Positions 1 to 8,399 of a stretch of 12,035 bases of DNA are shown here, piece by piece. This DNA is from Myxococcales bacterium (lineage in GTDB: Bacteria; Myxococcota_A; UBA9160; SMWR01). The position numbers were made by a program, and so were the translations under genes. The stretch lies in NCBI GenBank assembly GCA_022571825.1, contig JACZXC010000037.1:1-12035 (forward strand), read 5' to 3'. Under the pieces are notes generated by a model, which did no database searches, was not told the origin of the DNA, and saw nothing but the letters and a program-made list of their open reading frames with translations. How positions within the stretch are numbered: the stretch's first letter is position 1; each line of letters begins with the position of its first letter.

Positions 1-1560
1 CAGATCGCCGGGGGCCCATGGTTGGGCCACGAGCCTTTCTTCATGGCGCCCCTCTATCCCTATTTTCTGTCGTGCGTCTACGGGATCTTCGGACCGAGCT
101 TTCTGGTGGCGAGACTCGTGCATTGTCTGCTCGGGACCGTCACCAGCGTGCTGGTGTGGCGGCTGGCGCGGGAGTTCTTCGACCGTCGGGTATCGCTGCT
201 CGCGGGCTTCCTGGTCGCTTTTTACTCGATGTTCCTCTTCTACGAGGGGAGCCTTCTGCTCGCCACCCTCCTCACGACCTTGACCACCCTGACGGTGCTC
301 GCCGCCGTACGGGCCCTGGCCCTTCCGACCCCGATTAGGTGGGCGGGGGTGGGCTCGCTCGTCGGGCTCACCGCCCTCGCGCGCCCGAACGTGCTGCTCT
401 TCGCCCCGGTGTTGCTGCTGTGGATGTTCGGTGTGCTGCGCCGGGAAGCCTCGCGGTGGCGGCGTCTGGCTCTGGCTGCCGCCTTCATGACGGGTGGCGC
501 GGTGCTCGTGCTTCCCGTGACGCTCCGCAATCTGGTCGTGACCGGCGACGCTACGATCATCGCGACCTCCGGTGGGTCGAATTTCTACTCGGGAAACAAT
601 CCCGACGCCAACGGCGCCTATCTGGTTCCTCGTCCCTTTTCGCGCCTCGCCACCGATTCCGCCCCCGAACAGGCGGTGCGATATCACGAGTATGCGGAAC
701 GCGCACTGGGCCGCGAGCTGCGGCCTTCCGAGGCCTCGGCCTACTGGTTCGGCCGGGGCCTCGAGTACATCCGGGAGAATCCGGCCGCCTGGCTTCGCCT
801 CGAAGCACGCAAGTTGGCGCTCTTCCTCAACGCGGCCGAGATATGGAATAATCGCTCCTTCGAGCTGGCTCGGCGCTTCTCGTGGCTGCTTCAGCTTCCC
901 CTGGTCTCCTTCGGCGCCATTGCTCCCTTCGCGTTCCTGGGAATCGGGGTGAGCACCCGTCACGCCAAGCGCCTGTTCCCCCTCTACGCGATGGTCGGCG
1001 TCTACCTGCTGACGGCCCTGCTGTTCTTCGTACTGTCGCGCTATCGGATTCCCGTGGTGCCGGTGCTGATCGTGTTCGCAGCCCACGGGGCCGTGCATCT
1101 GCTCGACGCGTGGAGAGAACGGAGAATTCGCGTCCTCGCCATGGGACTGGCATCCGCGGTGCTCTTCGCGATCGGCAGCCACGCCCCCATCATTCACCAG
1201 AACCTCGGCATGGCCCACTACAACCTGGGAAACCGCTACAAGGAGCGCGAAGCGTGGCCGCTGGCCATCGAGGAATACACCCGGGCCCTCGCCCTGGATC
1301 CAACCTATCTGCCGCTGTCGAACAACCTCGCTTGGGTCTACGAGCAGAGTGGTGAACACCGCCGCGAGGCGATTCGCACCTGGGTGTCGGTGCTCGAGCT
1401 TGCGAAACGGCAGGGGCTCACGGCCTACGCAGGCCGCGCCCGTCGCCACTTGAGCGACCTTGGCGCCCACGCGGAAACCGGCGACACCGACCCGGCGCCC
1501 CCTCGCGTTTCCGTCGAGCCGTCGGCGCGACAGCTCCCCTTGCCCGCGCCTGGGCTCTAG
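1..1560 (+). CDS. GT39/ArnT-like membrane glycosyltransferase with C-terminal TPR, 5' end outside window
   Basis: The reading frame is open from base 1, and the first residues (HEPFFMAPLYPYFLS) already lie in the conserved first periplasmic loop region of the GT-C/GT39 family. The true start is therefore upstream and the TTG at 22 is not a start; the family's catalytic acidic residue of this loop must also lie outside. What remains, about 519 codons, is a polytopic membrane protein with many hydrophobic helices (roughly 90-530 and 900-1180), consistent with transfer of a sugar from a polyprenyl-phosphate donor on the periplasmic side. From about 1201 to 1350 there is a TPR-like pair of helices (NLGMAHYNLGNRYKE, then AIEEYTRALALDPTY), followed by a Pro/Ala-rich tail ending at TAG 1558-1560. 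The fusion of a GT-C core to a TPR suggests a role in protein or surface glycan modification, but donor and acceptor cannot be read from the sequence. The family call is fairly secure; the substrate is unknown. Confidence 0.8.
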   Translation, partial: QIAGGPWLGHEPFFMAPLYPYFLSCVYGIFGPSFLVARLVHCLLGTVTSVLVWRLAREFFDRRVSLLAGFLVAFYSMFLFYEGSLLLATLLTTLTTLTVLAAVRALALPTPIRWAGVGSLVGLTALARPNVLLFAPVLLLWMFGVLRREASRWRRLALAAAFMTGGAVLVLPVTLRNLVVTGDATIIATSGGSNFYSGNNPDANGAYLVPRPFSRLATDSAPEQAVRYHEYAERALGRELRPSEASAYWFGRGLEYIRENPAAWLRLEARKLALFLNAAEIWNNRSFELARRFSWLLQLPLVSFGAIAPFAFLGIGVSTRHAKRLFPLYAMVGVYLLTALLFFVLSRYRIPVVPVLIVFAAHGAVHLLDAWRERRIRVLAMGLASAVLFAIGSHAPIIHQNLGMAHYNLGNRYKEREAWPLAIEEYTRALALDPTYLPLSNNLAWVYEQSGEHRREAIRTWVSVLELAKRQGLTAYAGRARRHLSDLGAHAETGDTDPAPPRVSVEPSARQLPLPAPGL

Positions 1561-1611
1561 GCCACCTTTCCGTCCGGGTCGATCCACTGATCCGGTTCGG
1601 CCCCGCTCACC

Positions 1612-1621
1612 GAGAGAGAGG
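1612..1621 (+). promoter_or_regulatory. ribosome binding site of the small coiled-coil gene
   Basis: The purine run GAGAGAGAGG ends 9 nt before the ATG at 1631. It selects this start over upstream in-frame starts, since the codons before it encode an Arg/Pro-rich stretch typical of untranslated GC-rich DNA. Confidence 0.6.
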
Positions 1622-1630
1622 GTTGCCGAC

Positions 1631-1882
1631 ATGCCCAATTCCCCCGACGACATGGCCCAGGAGATCGAACGCCTTCGGGCCGAGAACGCGGCACTCAGGT
1701 CCAAATCGACCCGGGAGCTTCGCCTCCAGGTAAGCCAGAAAGGTGCGGTTTCGCTGTACGGCATCCGGCGCTTCCCGGTCACGTTCTACATGGAAGAGTG
1801 GCACCGCATTCTGGGCATGTCGGATGACATTTCCACCTTCATCCGCGAGCACGAGCACGAGCTGAAGAAGAAGGAGAGCTGA
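1631..1882 (+). CDS. small coiled-coil protein of unknown function (83 aa)
   Basis: The frame is open further upstream, but the protein-like part starts at ATG 1631 behind a good Shine-Dalgarno, giving 83 residues. Residues 7-25 (AQEIERLRAENAALRSKST) form a leucine-zipper-like coiled coil. After it comes a compact motif, QKGAVSLYGIRRFPVTFY, then EEWHRIL and a charged C-terminal helix rich in Glu, His and Lys. From memory this matches a widespread uncharacterised family of short proteins with a 'KGAVSxYGxxRFPVTLYxxQW' core seen in several bacterial phyla; I do not know a function. No signal peptide or membrane segment is visible, so it is probably cytosolic and oligomeric. It lies 70 bp after the glycosyltransferase on the same strand and its stop is 5 bp from the stop of the convergent oxidoreductase gene. 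Confidence 0.75.
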   Translation: MPNSPDDMAQEIERLRAENAALRSKSTRELRLQVSQKGAVSLYGIRRFPVTFYMEEWHRILGMSDDISTFIREHEHELKKKES

Positions 1883-1887
1883 CGCCG

Positions 1888-2766
1888 TCAGAGCGCGGCC
1901 GCGGGCTCGACGAAATTCTTTGCCAGGGTATCCAGGGTCGAGAGCAGCGAGTCGCGATCGAGGGCGAACGCAACCGCGATGACCTGGTCGACTCCCGCCT
2001 CGCGATAACGCGCCAGGGCGCCGTCGCCCACCGGCTTGAGATAGGGCGAAATGCTCACTTCGACGTCGTCGAGGCTGCGGCCGCGTGCCTCCAGCAGGGT
2101 TCGCAGTCGCGCGATGCCCTCGGCCGCCTGGTCGGGGTCGCGGTTGAAGCCGTACCAGCCCTGGCCCAGGTCTGCGACCCGGCGCAGCGCCGCGTCGGTC
2201 TCGCCTCCGAAGTGGATCGGCGGGTGGGGCTTCTGGATCGGCTTCGGGTACATCCGGCAGGCCGGAAGCTGATACAGGTCGTCCTTGTACTCCGAGGTCT
2301 CGTCGCACCAGAGGCGGCGCATGACCTCGAGATAGGAACGACAGCGCGCACCCCGCCTCTCGAAGGGAACGCTCACCGAGCGGAACTCTTCGGCCAGCCA
2401 GCCGACCCCTACCCCGAAGTCGAGCCGACCGCCGGACAGGAAGTCGACGTTGGCGACCTGCTTGGCCGTGTAGACCGGGTTGCGCTGGGGGACCAGACAG
2501 ATGCCCGTGCCCAGGCGAATGCGCTGGGTCACGGCGGCGAGAAAGCTCAGGCTGGTGAAGGGCTCGAGCATTCCGTTCTCGGGAGCCGCCGGAATCCGAC
2601 CGTCCGCCGAGTACGGATAGCGGGAGCCGTAATCGTCGAAGAGGACCACGTGTTCCGCGACCCAGAGCGAGTGGAAGCCGCGTTCCTCGGCGCCCCGGCC
2701 CAGGGTTTCGAGGTATTCGCCGGTGGCAAAGGGCCCGGCCAGGGGAGCGAACAGTCCGATTCGCAT
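1888..2766 (-). CDS. LLM-class (luciferase-like) F420-dependent oxidoreductase
   Basis: The 292-residue protein is a complete single-domain TIM-barrel enzyme of the bacterial luciferase-like family. It shows the N-terminal MRIGLFAPLAG strand, SLWVAEHV near residue 33, the IRLGTGICLVPQRNP segment near 83-97, and the typical LSGGRLDFGVGVGWLAEEF block at 110-128. HFGGETDAALRRVADLGQGW follows around residue 185. This pattern is that of the F420-dependent LLM subfamily (TIGR03619-like) rather than the FMN-dependent luciferases; the cofactor is an inference from family resemblance. The substrate is unknown. ATG 2764-2766 is supported by AGGGACGG about 7 nt upstream. It is 59 bp downstream of the repeat-protein gene on the same strand, with a possible -10 box of its own in the gap. 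It has no obvious functional link to its neighbours. Confidence 0.88.
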   Translation of the reverse strand: MRIGLFAPLAGPFATGEYLETLGRGAEERGFHSLWVAEHVVLFDDYGSRYPYSADGRIPAAPENGMLEPFTSLSFLAAVTQRIRLGTGICLVPQRNPVYTAKQVANVDFLSGGRLDFGVGVGWLAEEFRSVSVPFERRGARCRSYLEVMRRLWCDETSEYKDDLYQLPACRMYPKPIQKPHPPIHFGGETDAALRRVADLGQGWYGFNRDPDQAAEGIARLRTLLEARGRSLDDVEVSISPYLKPVGDGALARYREAGVDQVIAVAFALDRDSLLSTLDTLAKNFVEPAAAL

Positions 2767-2805
2767 GGGGTTCCGTCCCTGTGAGAAGGGGTGGATCGCA
2801 GCCGC

Positions 2806-2811
2806 ATTCTA
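2806..2811 (-). promoter_or_regulatory. candidate -10 box for the LLM oxidoreductase gene
   Basis: On the minus strand TAGAAT (5 of 6 matches to TATAAT) lies 39 nt before the ATG, in the 59-bp gap after the repeat-protein stop. No -35 hexamer at 16-18 bp spacing is recognisable (AAACGT at 17), so this is weak evidence for a separate promoter. Confidence 0.2.
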
Positions 2812-2825
2812 CCCCGGATCGTTCT

Positions 2826-3524
2826 CTAACGTTTCCACCAAAAGCGGTGGAAGCTACCGCACCCGATCGGACCGAAGTCGGCTCCCACGCGAGTGCCATG
2901 GGTCGACTCCACCAGCTGGTTGTCCTCGAAGCGCCGGTCGAGGCTACCGTCGAAATCGGTGTCCTCTTCCTGGACGGCGACCCCGGCGGCGGTCACCGAC
3001 TGCACCACGTCGACCTTGCGATCGCCGTTGGTGTCGGCCTCGACGCGCACGCGCTGGTTGTTTTCATAGATCTCGCGGGTGTCGGCGATGCCGTTGCCCG
3101 TCGAGTCCGACAGCACCTCGACCACCACCCCGTGGGCCACCGTGGCCCGGGTGGTGAGCTTGTCGCCCTCGGTGTTGAGCAGGCACTGAGACGAGACTGC
3201 GCCGGATTTGTCCAGGTAGAGCTTCTTGTCGGGATGGCGACCATCGCTGGCGACTTCCTGGATCACGATGGCTCCCGTCGCATCCAGATGGTCCAGTAGA
3301 TCCGGGCGCCCGCGGCCGCGGGTGTCCCGGCCTTGACGGATCAACCGACCGTTCTCGAAGTAGCTCCAGACGTCGGTCTTGCAATCCCCGGTCGTATCCC
3401 GGTACTCCGCGCGGACGTTCTCCGCGGCGTCGAACCACTGCTTCAGATCGACGCAGCCGCTCCCGTTGCTGTCCTGCTGGAGGCGATCGAGCGTTCCCTG
3501 CCGGAACCAGACCGTGAGGTCCAC
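2826..3524 (-). CDS. 3' remnant of an Asp/Gly-repeat (TSP3/dockerin-like) protein
   Basis: The protein is built from about nine units of 24-25 residues, each centred on a D-x-N-G-D-G-x-x-D type loop followed by a hydrophobic/aromatic strand. Examples are EDRDGDGQVDLTVWF, QDSNGSGCVDLKQWF, RDTTGDCKTDVWSYF, SDSTGNGIADTREIY and ADTNGDRKVDVVQ. Such loops bind Ca2+ in thrombospondin type 3 and dockerin repeats, so an exported, calcium-stabilised structural or adhesive role is plausible. No signal peptide is present. The frame is open back to 3575, where it meets a stop (TGA 3576-3578), and its first repeat directly abuts argJ sequence in another frame. Its own 5' end is therefore missing. GTG 3524 is the only candidate start, falls inside a repeat and has no Shine-Dalgarno. 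The protein ends in an aromatic/basic tail (FHRFWWKR). It may be an untranslated remnant; the repeat identification is firm, the start is not. Confidence 0.6.
   Translation of the reverse strand: MDLTVWFRQGTLDRLQQDSNGSGCVDLKQWFDAAENVRAEYRDTTGDCKTDVWSYFENGRLIRQGRDTRGRGRPDLLDHLDATGAIVIQEVASDGRHPDKKLYLDKSGAVSSQCLLNTEGDKLTTRATVAHGVVVEVLSDSTGNGIADTREIYENNQRVRVEADTNGDRKVDVVQSVTAAGVAVQEEDTDFDGSLDRRFEDNQLVESTHGTRVGADFGPIGCGSFHRFWWKR
2833..2852 (-). terminator. hairpin at the 3' end of the repeat-protein gene (weak terminator candidate)
   Basis: On the minus strand TTCCACC-GCTTTT-GGTGGAA forms a perfect 7-bp stem with a 6-nt loop, ending 4 nt before the TAG stop. There is no U-tract after it, so intrinsic termination is doubtful. 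It may simply reflect the codons for FHRFWWK. Confidence 0.2.
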
Positions 3525-4000
3525 CTGGCCGTCGCCGTCGCGGTCTTCGAGACGGTATCGGTGGTTCGAATCGCCTCAGCGGCTCGCCGCAGTCCGCGCT
3601 CGTTGGCCGCCGCCGCCGCCTCTTGGATCCCGCGTCTCACGCAAGGCATGGGAAGCGGCTCCCCGATCACACCGGTCGAAGCCACCAGGATCTCCGCGGG
3701 GCGCGCCCCCACGGCCCGCGCGGTCCGCCGGGCCATCTCCTCGGCGTTCCGGTGCCCGCGGGCACCCATCGCCACGTTGGAGATTCCGCTGTTCACAACG
3801 ATTCCGCGGATACGTCCGGAGCGTAGGTGAGCGCGACAGAGCTCGACCGGCGCCCCGACCACCGACGAGCGCGTGAACAGACCCGCCGCGGCCGCCGGTT
3901 CCGCACTCACGATCAGGGCCAGGTCCAGCCCTCGCTCCTTGATTCCGCAGTGAACGCCCGCGGCCCGGAAGCCGGGAACCCGCAGCGGCGGCGGCTTCAT
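3443..4000 (-). pseudogene. argJ: argJ (glutamate N-acetyltransferase), truncated after ~150 of ~400 residues
   Basis: The first ~152 codons are clearly ArgJ, the bifunctional ornithine acetyltransferase/N-acetylglutamate synthase of arginine biosynthesis. Visible blocks are VPGFRAAGVHCGIKERGLDLALIVS, IRGIVVNSG, ILVASTGVIGEPLPM and AAEAIRTTDTVSK. After Lys152 (AAG 3547-3545) the frame continues as 33 residues of Arg/Ser/Thr/Ala-rich nonsense to a stop at 3443. The rest of ArgJ, including the KGxGMI..MAT region with the Thr that is both self-cleavage site and nucleophile, is absent. No acetyltransferase activity is expected. ATG 3998-4000 lies 28 bp after the secA stop, so argJ was probably the next gene of the secA transcript; secA-argJ adjacency is something I recall from Geobacter-type genomes. 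A start further upstream, overlapping the secA end, is possible but gives an atypical N-terminus. Deletion, frameshift and misassembly cannot be told apart here. Confidence 0.8.
3525..3580 (-). other. junction between argJ and the repeat-protein gene
   Basis: Read on the minus strand, argJ coding sense (AEAIRTTDTVSK) runs to about 3545, while repeat-protein sense in the next frame is recognisable from about 3548 (EDRDGDGQVDL). The two frames differ by one base, and the crossover carries a short GACGGC-GACGGC tandem. No slippery heptamer for programmed frameshifting is seen. The pattern fits joining of the 5' part of one gene to the 3' part of the next gene downstream. Confidence 0.65.
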
Positions 4001-4028
4001 CGGGCCGAATCGGAGAGGACGCGCCCGG

Positions 4029-6779
<2,751 letters not shown>

Positions 6780-6821
6780 GGGCGGCGGTATCGGTCTCCC
6801 GGAAGGGGGGCGTGCCGATCC

Positions 6822-6850
6822 AGTGTATTCGAGCCGCTACAGAGCGGCAA
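6822..6850 (-). promoter_or_regulatory. candidate sigma70-type promoter of secA with an internal inverted repeat
   Basis: On the minus strand TTGCCG (6850-6845) and TACACT (6827-6822) are spaced exactly 17 bp, each matching the consensus at 4 of 6 positions. The start of transcription would fall near 6815, giving a leader of about 36 nt. A perfect inverted repeat, GCCGCT-CTGT-AGCGGC (6833-6848), fills the space from the -35 box inward and could be an operator or an RNA hairpin. It has no U-tract, so it is unlikely to be an intrinsic terminator of the M23 gene. A second small inverted repeat, TTCCTGAGGAA, lies at 6861-6871. Confidence 0.35.
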
Positions 6851-6880
6851 GTTAGCGTGGTTCCTGAGGAAATTCTGATC

Positions 6881-7864
6881 TCAGTCGAAGATGTAATTGA
6901 GGGGGTTGACCGCTTTTCCGTTGACTGCGACGCCGTAGTGAAGATGGGGGCCGGTGCTGCGACCGCTGGAGCCCAGCGACGCGATCACCTGACCGCGTTC
7001 CACCTGCTGGCCCCGCTTCACGAGAATCTCATCGGCGTGGCCGTAGTGGCTCCGCACCCCGTACCCGTGATCGATGATCACGGTGTTTCCCAGGGGACCG
7101 CGCTTTCCGGCAAACTTGATCCGCCCGCGTGCGGATGCGATCACATCCGTTCCCCGCCGACCGGCGATGTCGATGCCCGAGTGGAACTGGCGAAGCCCGG
7201 TGAAGGGCGAGATCCGATCGCCGAATCGCGAGGTGAGCCACCCCTGGGTCGGCCAGATCGCCGGCGAAGAGGCCAGCCGATTGCGCTTGTCTTCGAGTCG
7301 TTGGATCAGGTCGAGCAACGAGGTCTCCCGCGCGCTGGCGACGACGCCGAGTCGCTCCAACTCCCGTCTCAGGAGGCTGACGTGGCCTTCGCCCGGCGCG
7401 GCCTTGAGGACCGGGCCTTGAGGCCGCATCGGCGCGATCAGATCGACCTCTCGACTCCCCGCTGGAGCTGCCGCGGACTGTCCCCGATCGGCGGCCTCGA
7501 GATCGCCCCCCGCACCGCCCACCTCGACGACGGCGGCGCCGCCGGTGCCCGCCGAACCCGGCAGATTCGCGATGATGCGTACCTTGCGCTCCAGCTCGAG
7601 GACCTGCTCGAGGCGCCTTCCCACTTTCACGACTCGGCTTTCGAAGGCGTCGATCTGGGCGCGCTGGTTGGCCGTTTCGACACGCAGCACGGCGAGCTCG
7701 GGGCGCTCGATGCGCAGGCGAATGTAGTCGCCGACCCCGATCAGCAGCATCGCCACTCCGATGGCCAGTGCCCACAACGTTGTTCGGACCACACCTCGGC
7801 GCACGTCGAAGCGCCGCACCGGCGCGGTCTCATCGGTGACCACGATCAGTGAATAGCATTCCAT
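6881..7864 (-). CDS. membrane-anchored M23-family murein peptidase
   Basis: The 327-residue protein has a short cytoplasmic N-terminus, one membrane helix (residues ~28-46, TLWALAIGVAMLLIGVG) and a periplasmic coiled-coil stretch (~55-100 and ~160-195) split by a Gly/Ala-rich linker. It ends in a C-terminal LytM/M23 domain (~205-327). The catalytic signature is complete: FHSGID with His228 and Asp232, YGHAD with His276, and HLH with His307 and His309. It should therefore be an active zinc endopeptidase on peptidoglycan cross-links or a cell-wall remodelling enzyme, unlike degenerate EnvC/NlpD activators. The layout, TM plus coiled coil plus M23, resembles MepM/YebA-type and EnvC-like proteins. 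ATG 7864 is preceded by GAAGGGGGCGG. It lies 34 bp after the FHA gene, so the two are probably co-transcribed, and it precedes secA by 101 bp. M23 next to secA is, from memory, a recurrent order in deltaproteobacteria. Confidence 0.93.
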   Translation of the reverse strand: MECYSLIVVTDETAPVRRFDVRRGVVRTTLWALAIGVAMLLIGVGDYIRLRIERPELAVLRVETANQRAQIDAFESRVVKVGRRLEQVLELERKVRIIANLPGSAGTGGAAVVEVGGAGGDLEAADRGQSAAAPAGSREVDLIAPMRPQGPVLKAAPGEGHVSLLRRELERLGVVASARETSLLDLIQRLEDKRNRLASSPAIWPTQGWLTSRFGDRISPFTGLRQFHSGIDIAGRRGTDVIASARGRIKFAGKRGPLGNTVIIDHGYGVRSHYGHADEILVKRGQQVERGQVIASLGSSGRSTGPHLHYGVAVNGKAVNPLNYIFD

Positions 7865-7898
7865 GTTCCGCCCCCTTCAGTCACGGAGCCGCGCGTCG

Positions 7899-8249
7899 TC
7901 ATGACGGCAACCTGACCCGGAGCTGCAACTTTCCCAGCTGCACCTCGTCGCCGTCCCGCAGCGCGGCTCGCGGCGATCGCTTCCCGTTCACCCGCGTGCC
8001 ATTCGTGCTGCCCAGATCCTGAACATAAAAGGCCTTTCCGTCGTATCCGATCGCCGCATGGGCGCGCGAAATCGTTGCATCCGCCAGTACCAGGTCCGCC
8101 GTGTGTCCGCGTCCGATCACGATCCAGTCCTGATCGACCGGGAGTTCGAGGCCCTCATAGAAGCCCTTGATCACCCGGATCGAGGCCCCACCGGGAACCG
8201 CACCGGTGGCGTCCGGTCCCGACGCGGATTCCTCCGCTTGTTCCTTCAT
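7899..8249 (-). CDS. small FHA-domain phosphothreonine-binding protein
   Basis: The 116-residue protein is essentially one FHA domain (residues ~23-114) behind a short acidic, Ser-rich tail. The phosphopeptide-binding signature is intact: IGRG (Gly46, Arg47), ATISRAHAAI (Ser61, His64) and LGSTNGTRVNG (Asn83, Gly84, Thr85). Such proteins bind phosphothreonine on partners, usually downstream of Ser/Thr kinases; no kinase or phosphatase is in the window. The N-terminal tail (EESASGPDATG) could itself be a phosphorylation site, which is speculation. There is no signal peptide or membrane segment, so it acts in the cytosol. It is the first gene after the 132-bp gap that follows recN and precedes the M23 gene by 34 bp. 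It may tie kinase signalling to the wall-remodelling and secretion genes behind it, but that is inferred from position only. Confidence 0.93.
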   Translation of the reverse strand: MKEQAEESASGPDATGAVPGGASIRVIKGFYEGLELPVDQDWIVIGRGHTADLVLADATISRAHAAIGYDGKAFYVQDLGSTNGTRVNGKRSPRAALRDGDEVQLGKLQLRVRLPS

Positions 8250-8313
8250 CGCGGCGCGCCCCCCGCTTCAGCGTGACTCGGGCCACACTTCCGGTTCCCG
8301 GATTCAGTACCGG

Positions 8314-8319
8314 CTTATA
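8314..8319 (-). promoter_or_regulatory. candidate -10 box for the FHA-M23 transcript
   Basis: The 132-bp gap 8250-8381 is the largest on this strand and the likely place for a promoter. On the minus strand TATAAG (5 of 6 to TATAAT) is the only AT-rich hexamer in it. No -35 box is recognisable at normal spacing. A loose CCGGT...ACCGG inverted repeat (8291-8313) covers the expected start of transcription. Confidence 0.25.
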
Positions 8320-8356
8320 GATCGGAGCGTCGGGGGCGCCGCTTGACCCGGGCGGT

Positions 8357-8399
8357 CGAGCTGAGTACCCTTAGGGGCCCCCTAGGGGTACTCAGCTCG
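8357..8399. repeat. 43-nt near-perfect palindrome over the recN stop codon
   Basis: The outer arms CGAGCTGAGTACCC (8357-8370) and GGGTACTCAGCTCG (8386-8399) are perfect reverse complements. The inner bases 8372-8377 pair with 8379-8384, with one T/G mismatch (8371/8385) and a single central base (8378). As RNA it would fold into a stem of about 20 bp with a minimal loop. It covers the last five codons of recN, the TAG stop (8384-8382) and 25 bp beyond. Neither strand has a U-tract after it, so it is not a classical intrinsic terminator. It could be a terminator of another kind, an RNA-stabilising 3' hairpin or a DNA-binding site. Confidence 0.8.

Noticed and set aside
22..1560. TTG at 22 as the start of the glycosyltransferase.
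   Set aside because: Conserved GT39 sequence begins at this point and the frame is open to base 1, so the gene starts outside the window.
1607..2899. A 430-codon minus-strand frame covering the LLM oxidoreductase.
   Set aside because: It is Arg/Pro/Gly-rich and lies in another frame over the clear oxidoreductase, so it is a shadow frame.
2781..3299. A 172-codon plus-strand frame opposite the repeat gene.
   Set aside because: The opposite strand carries regular Asp/Gly repeats; the plus frame is their antisense and its apparent regularity is inherited from them.
3525..3580. Programmed -1 frameshift joining ArgJ to the repeat domain.
   Set aside because: There is no slippery heptamer or downstream stem-loop that I can see, and a half-ArgJ fused to repeats has no biological sense; deletion or misassembly is simpler.
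8343..8371. Plus-strand TTGACC-17-TACCCT promoter-like pair next to the palindrome.
   Set aside because: The -10 part is poor and no plus-strand gene follows, only antisense to recN.
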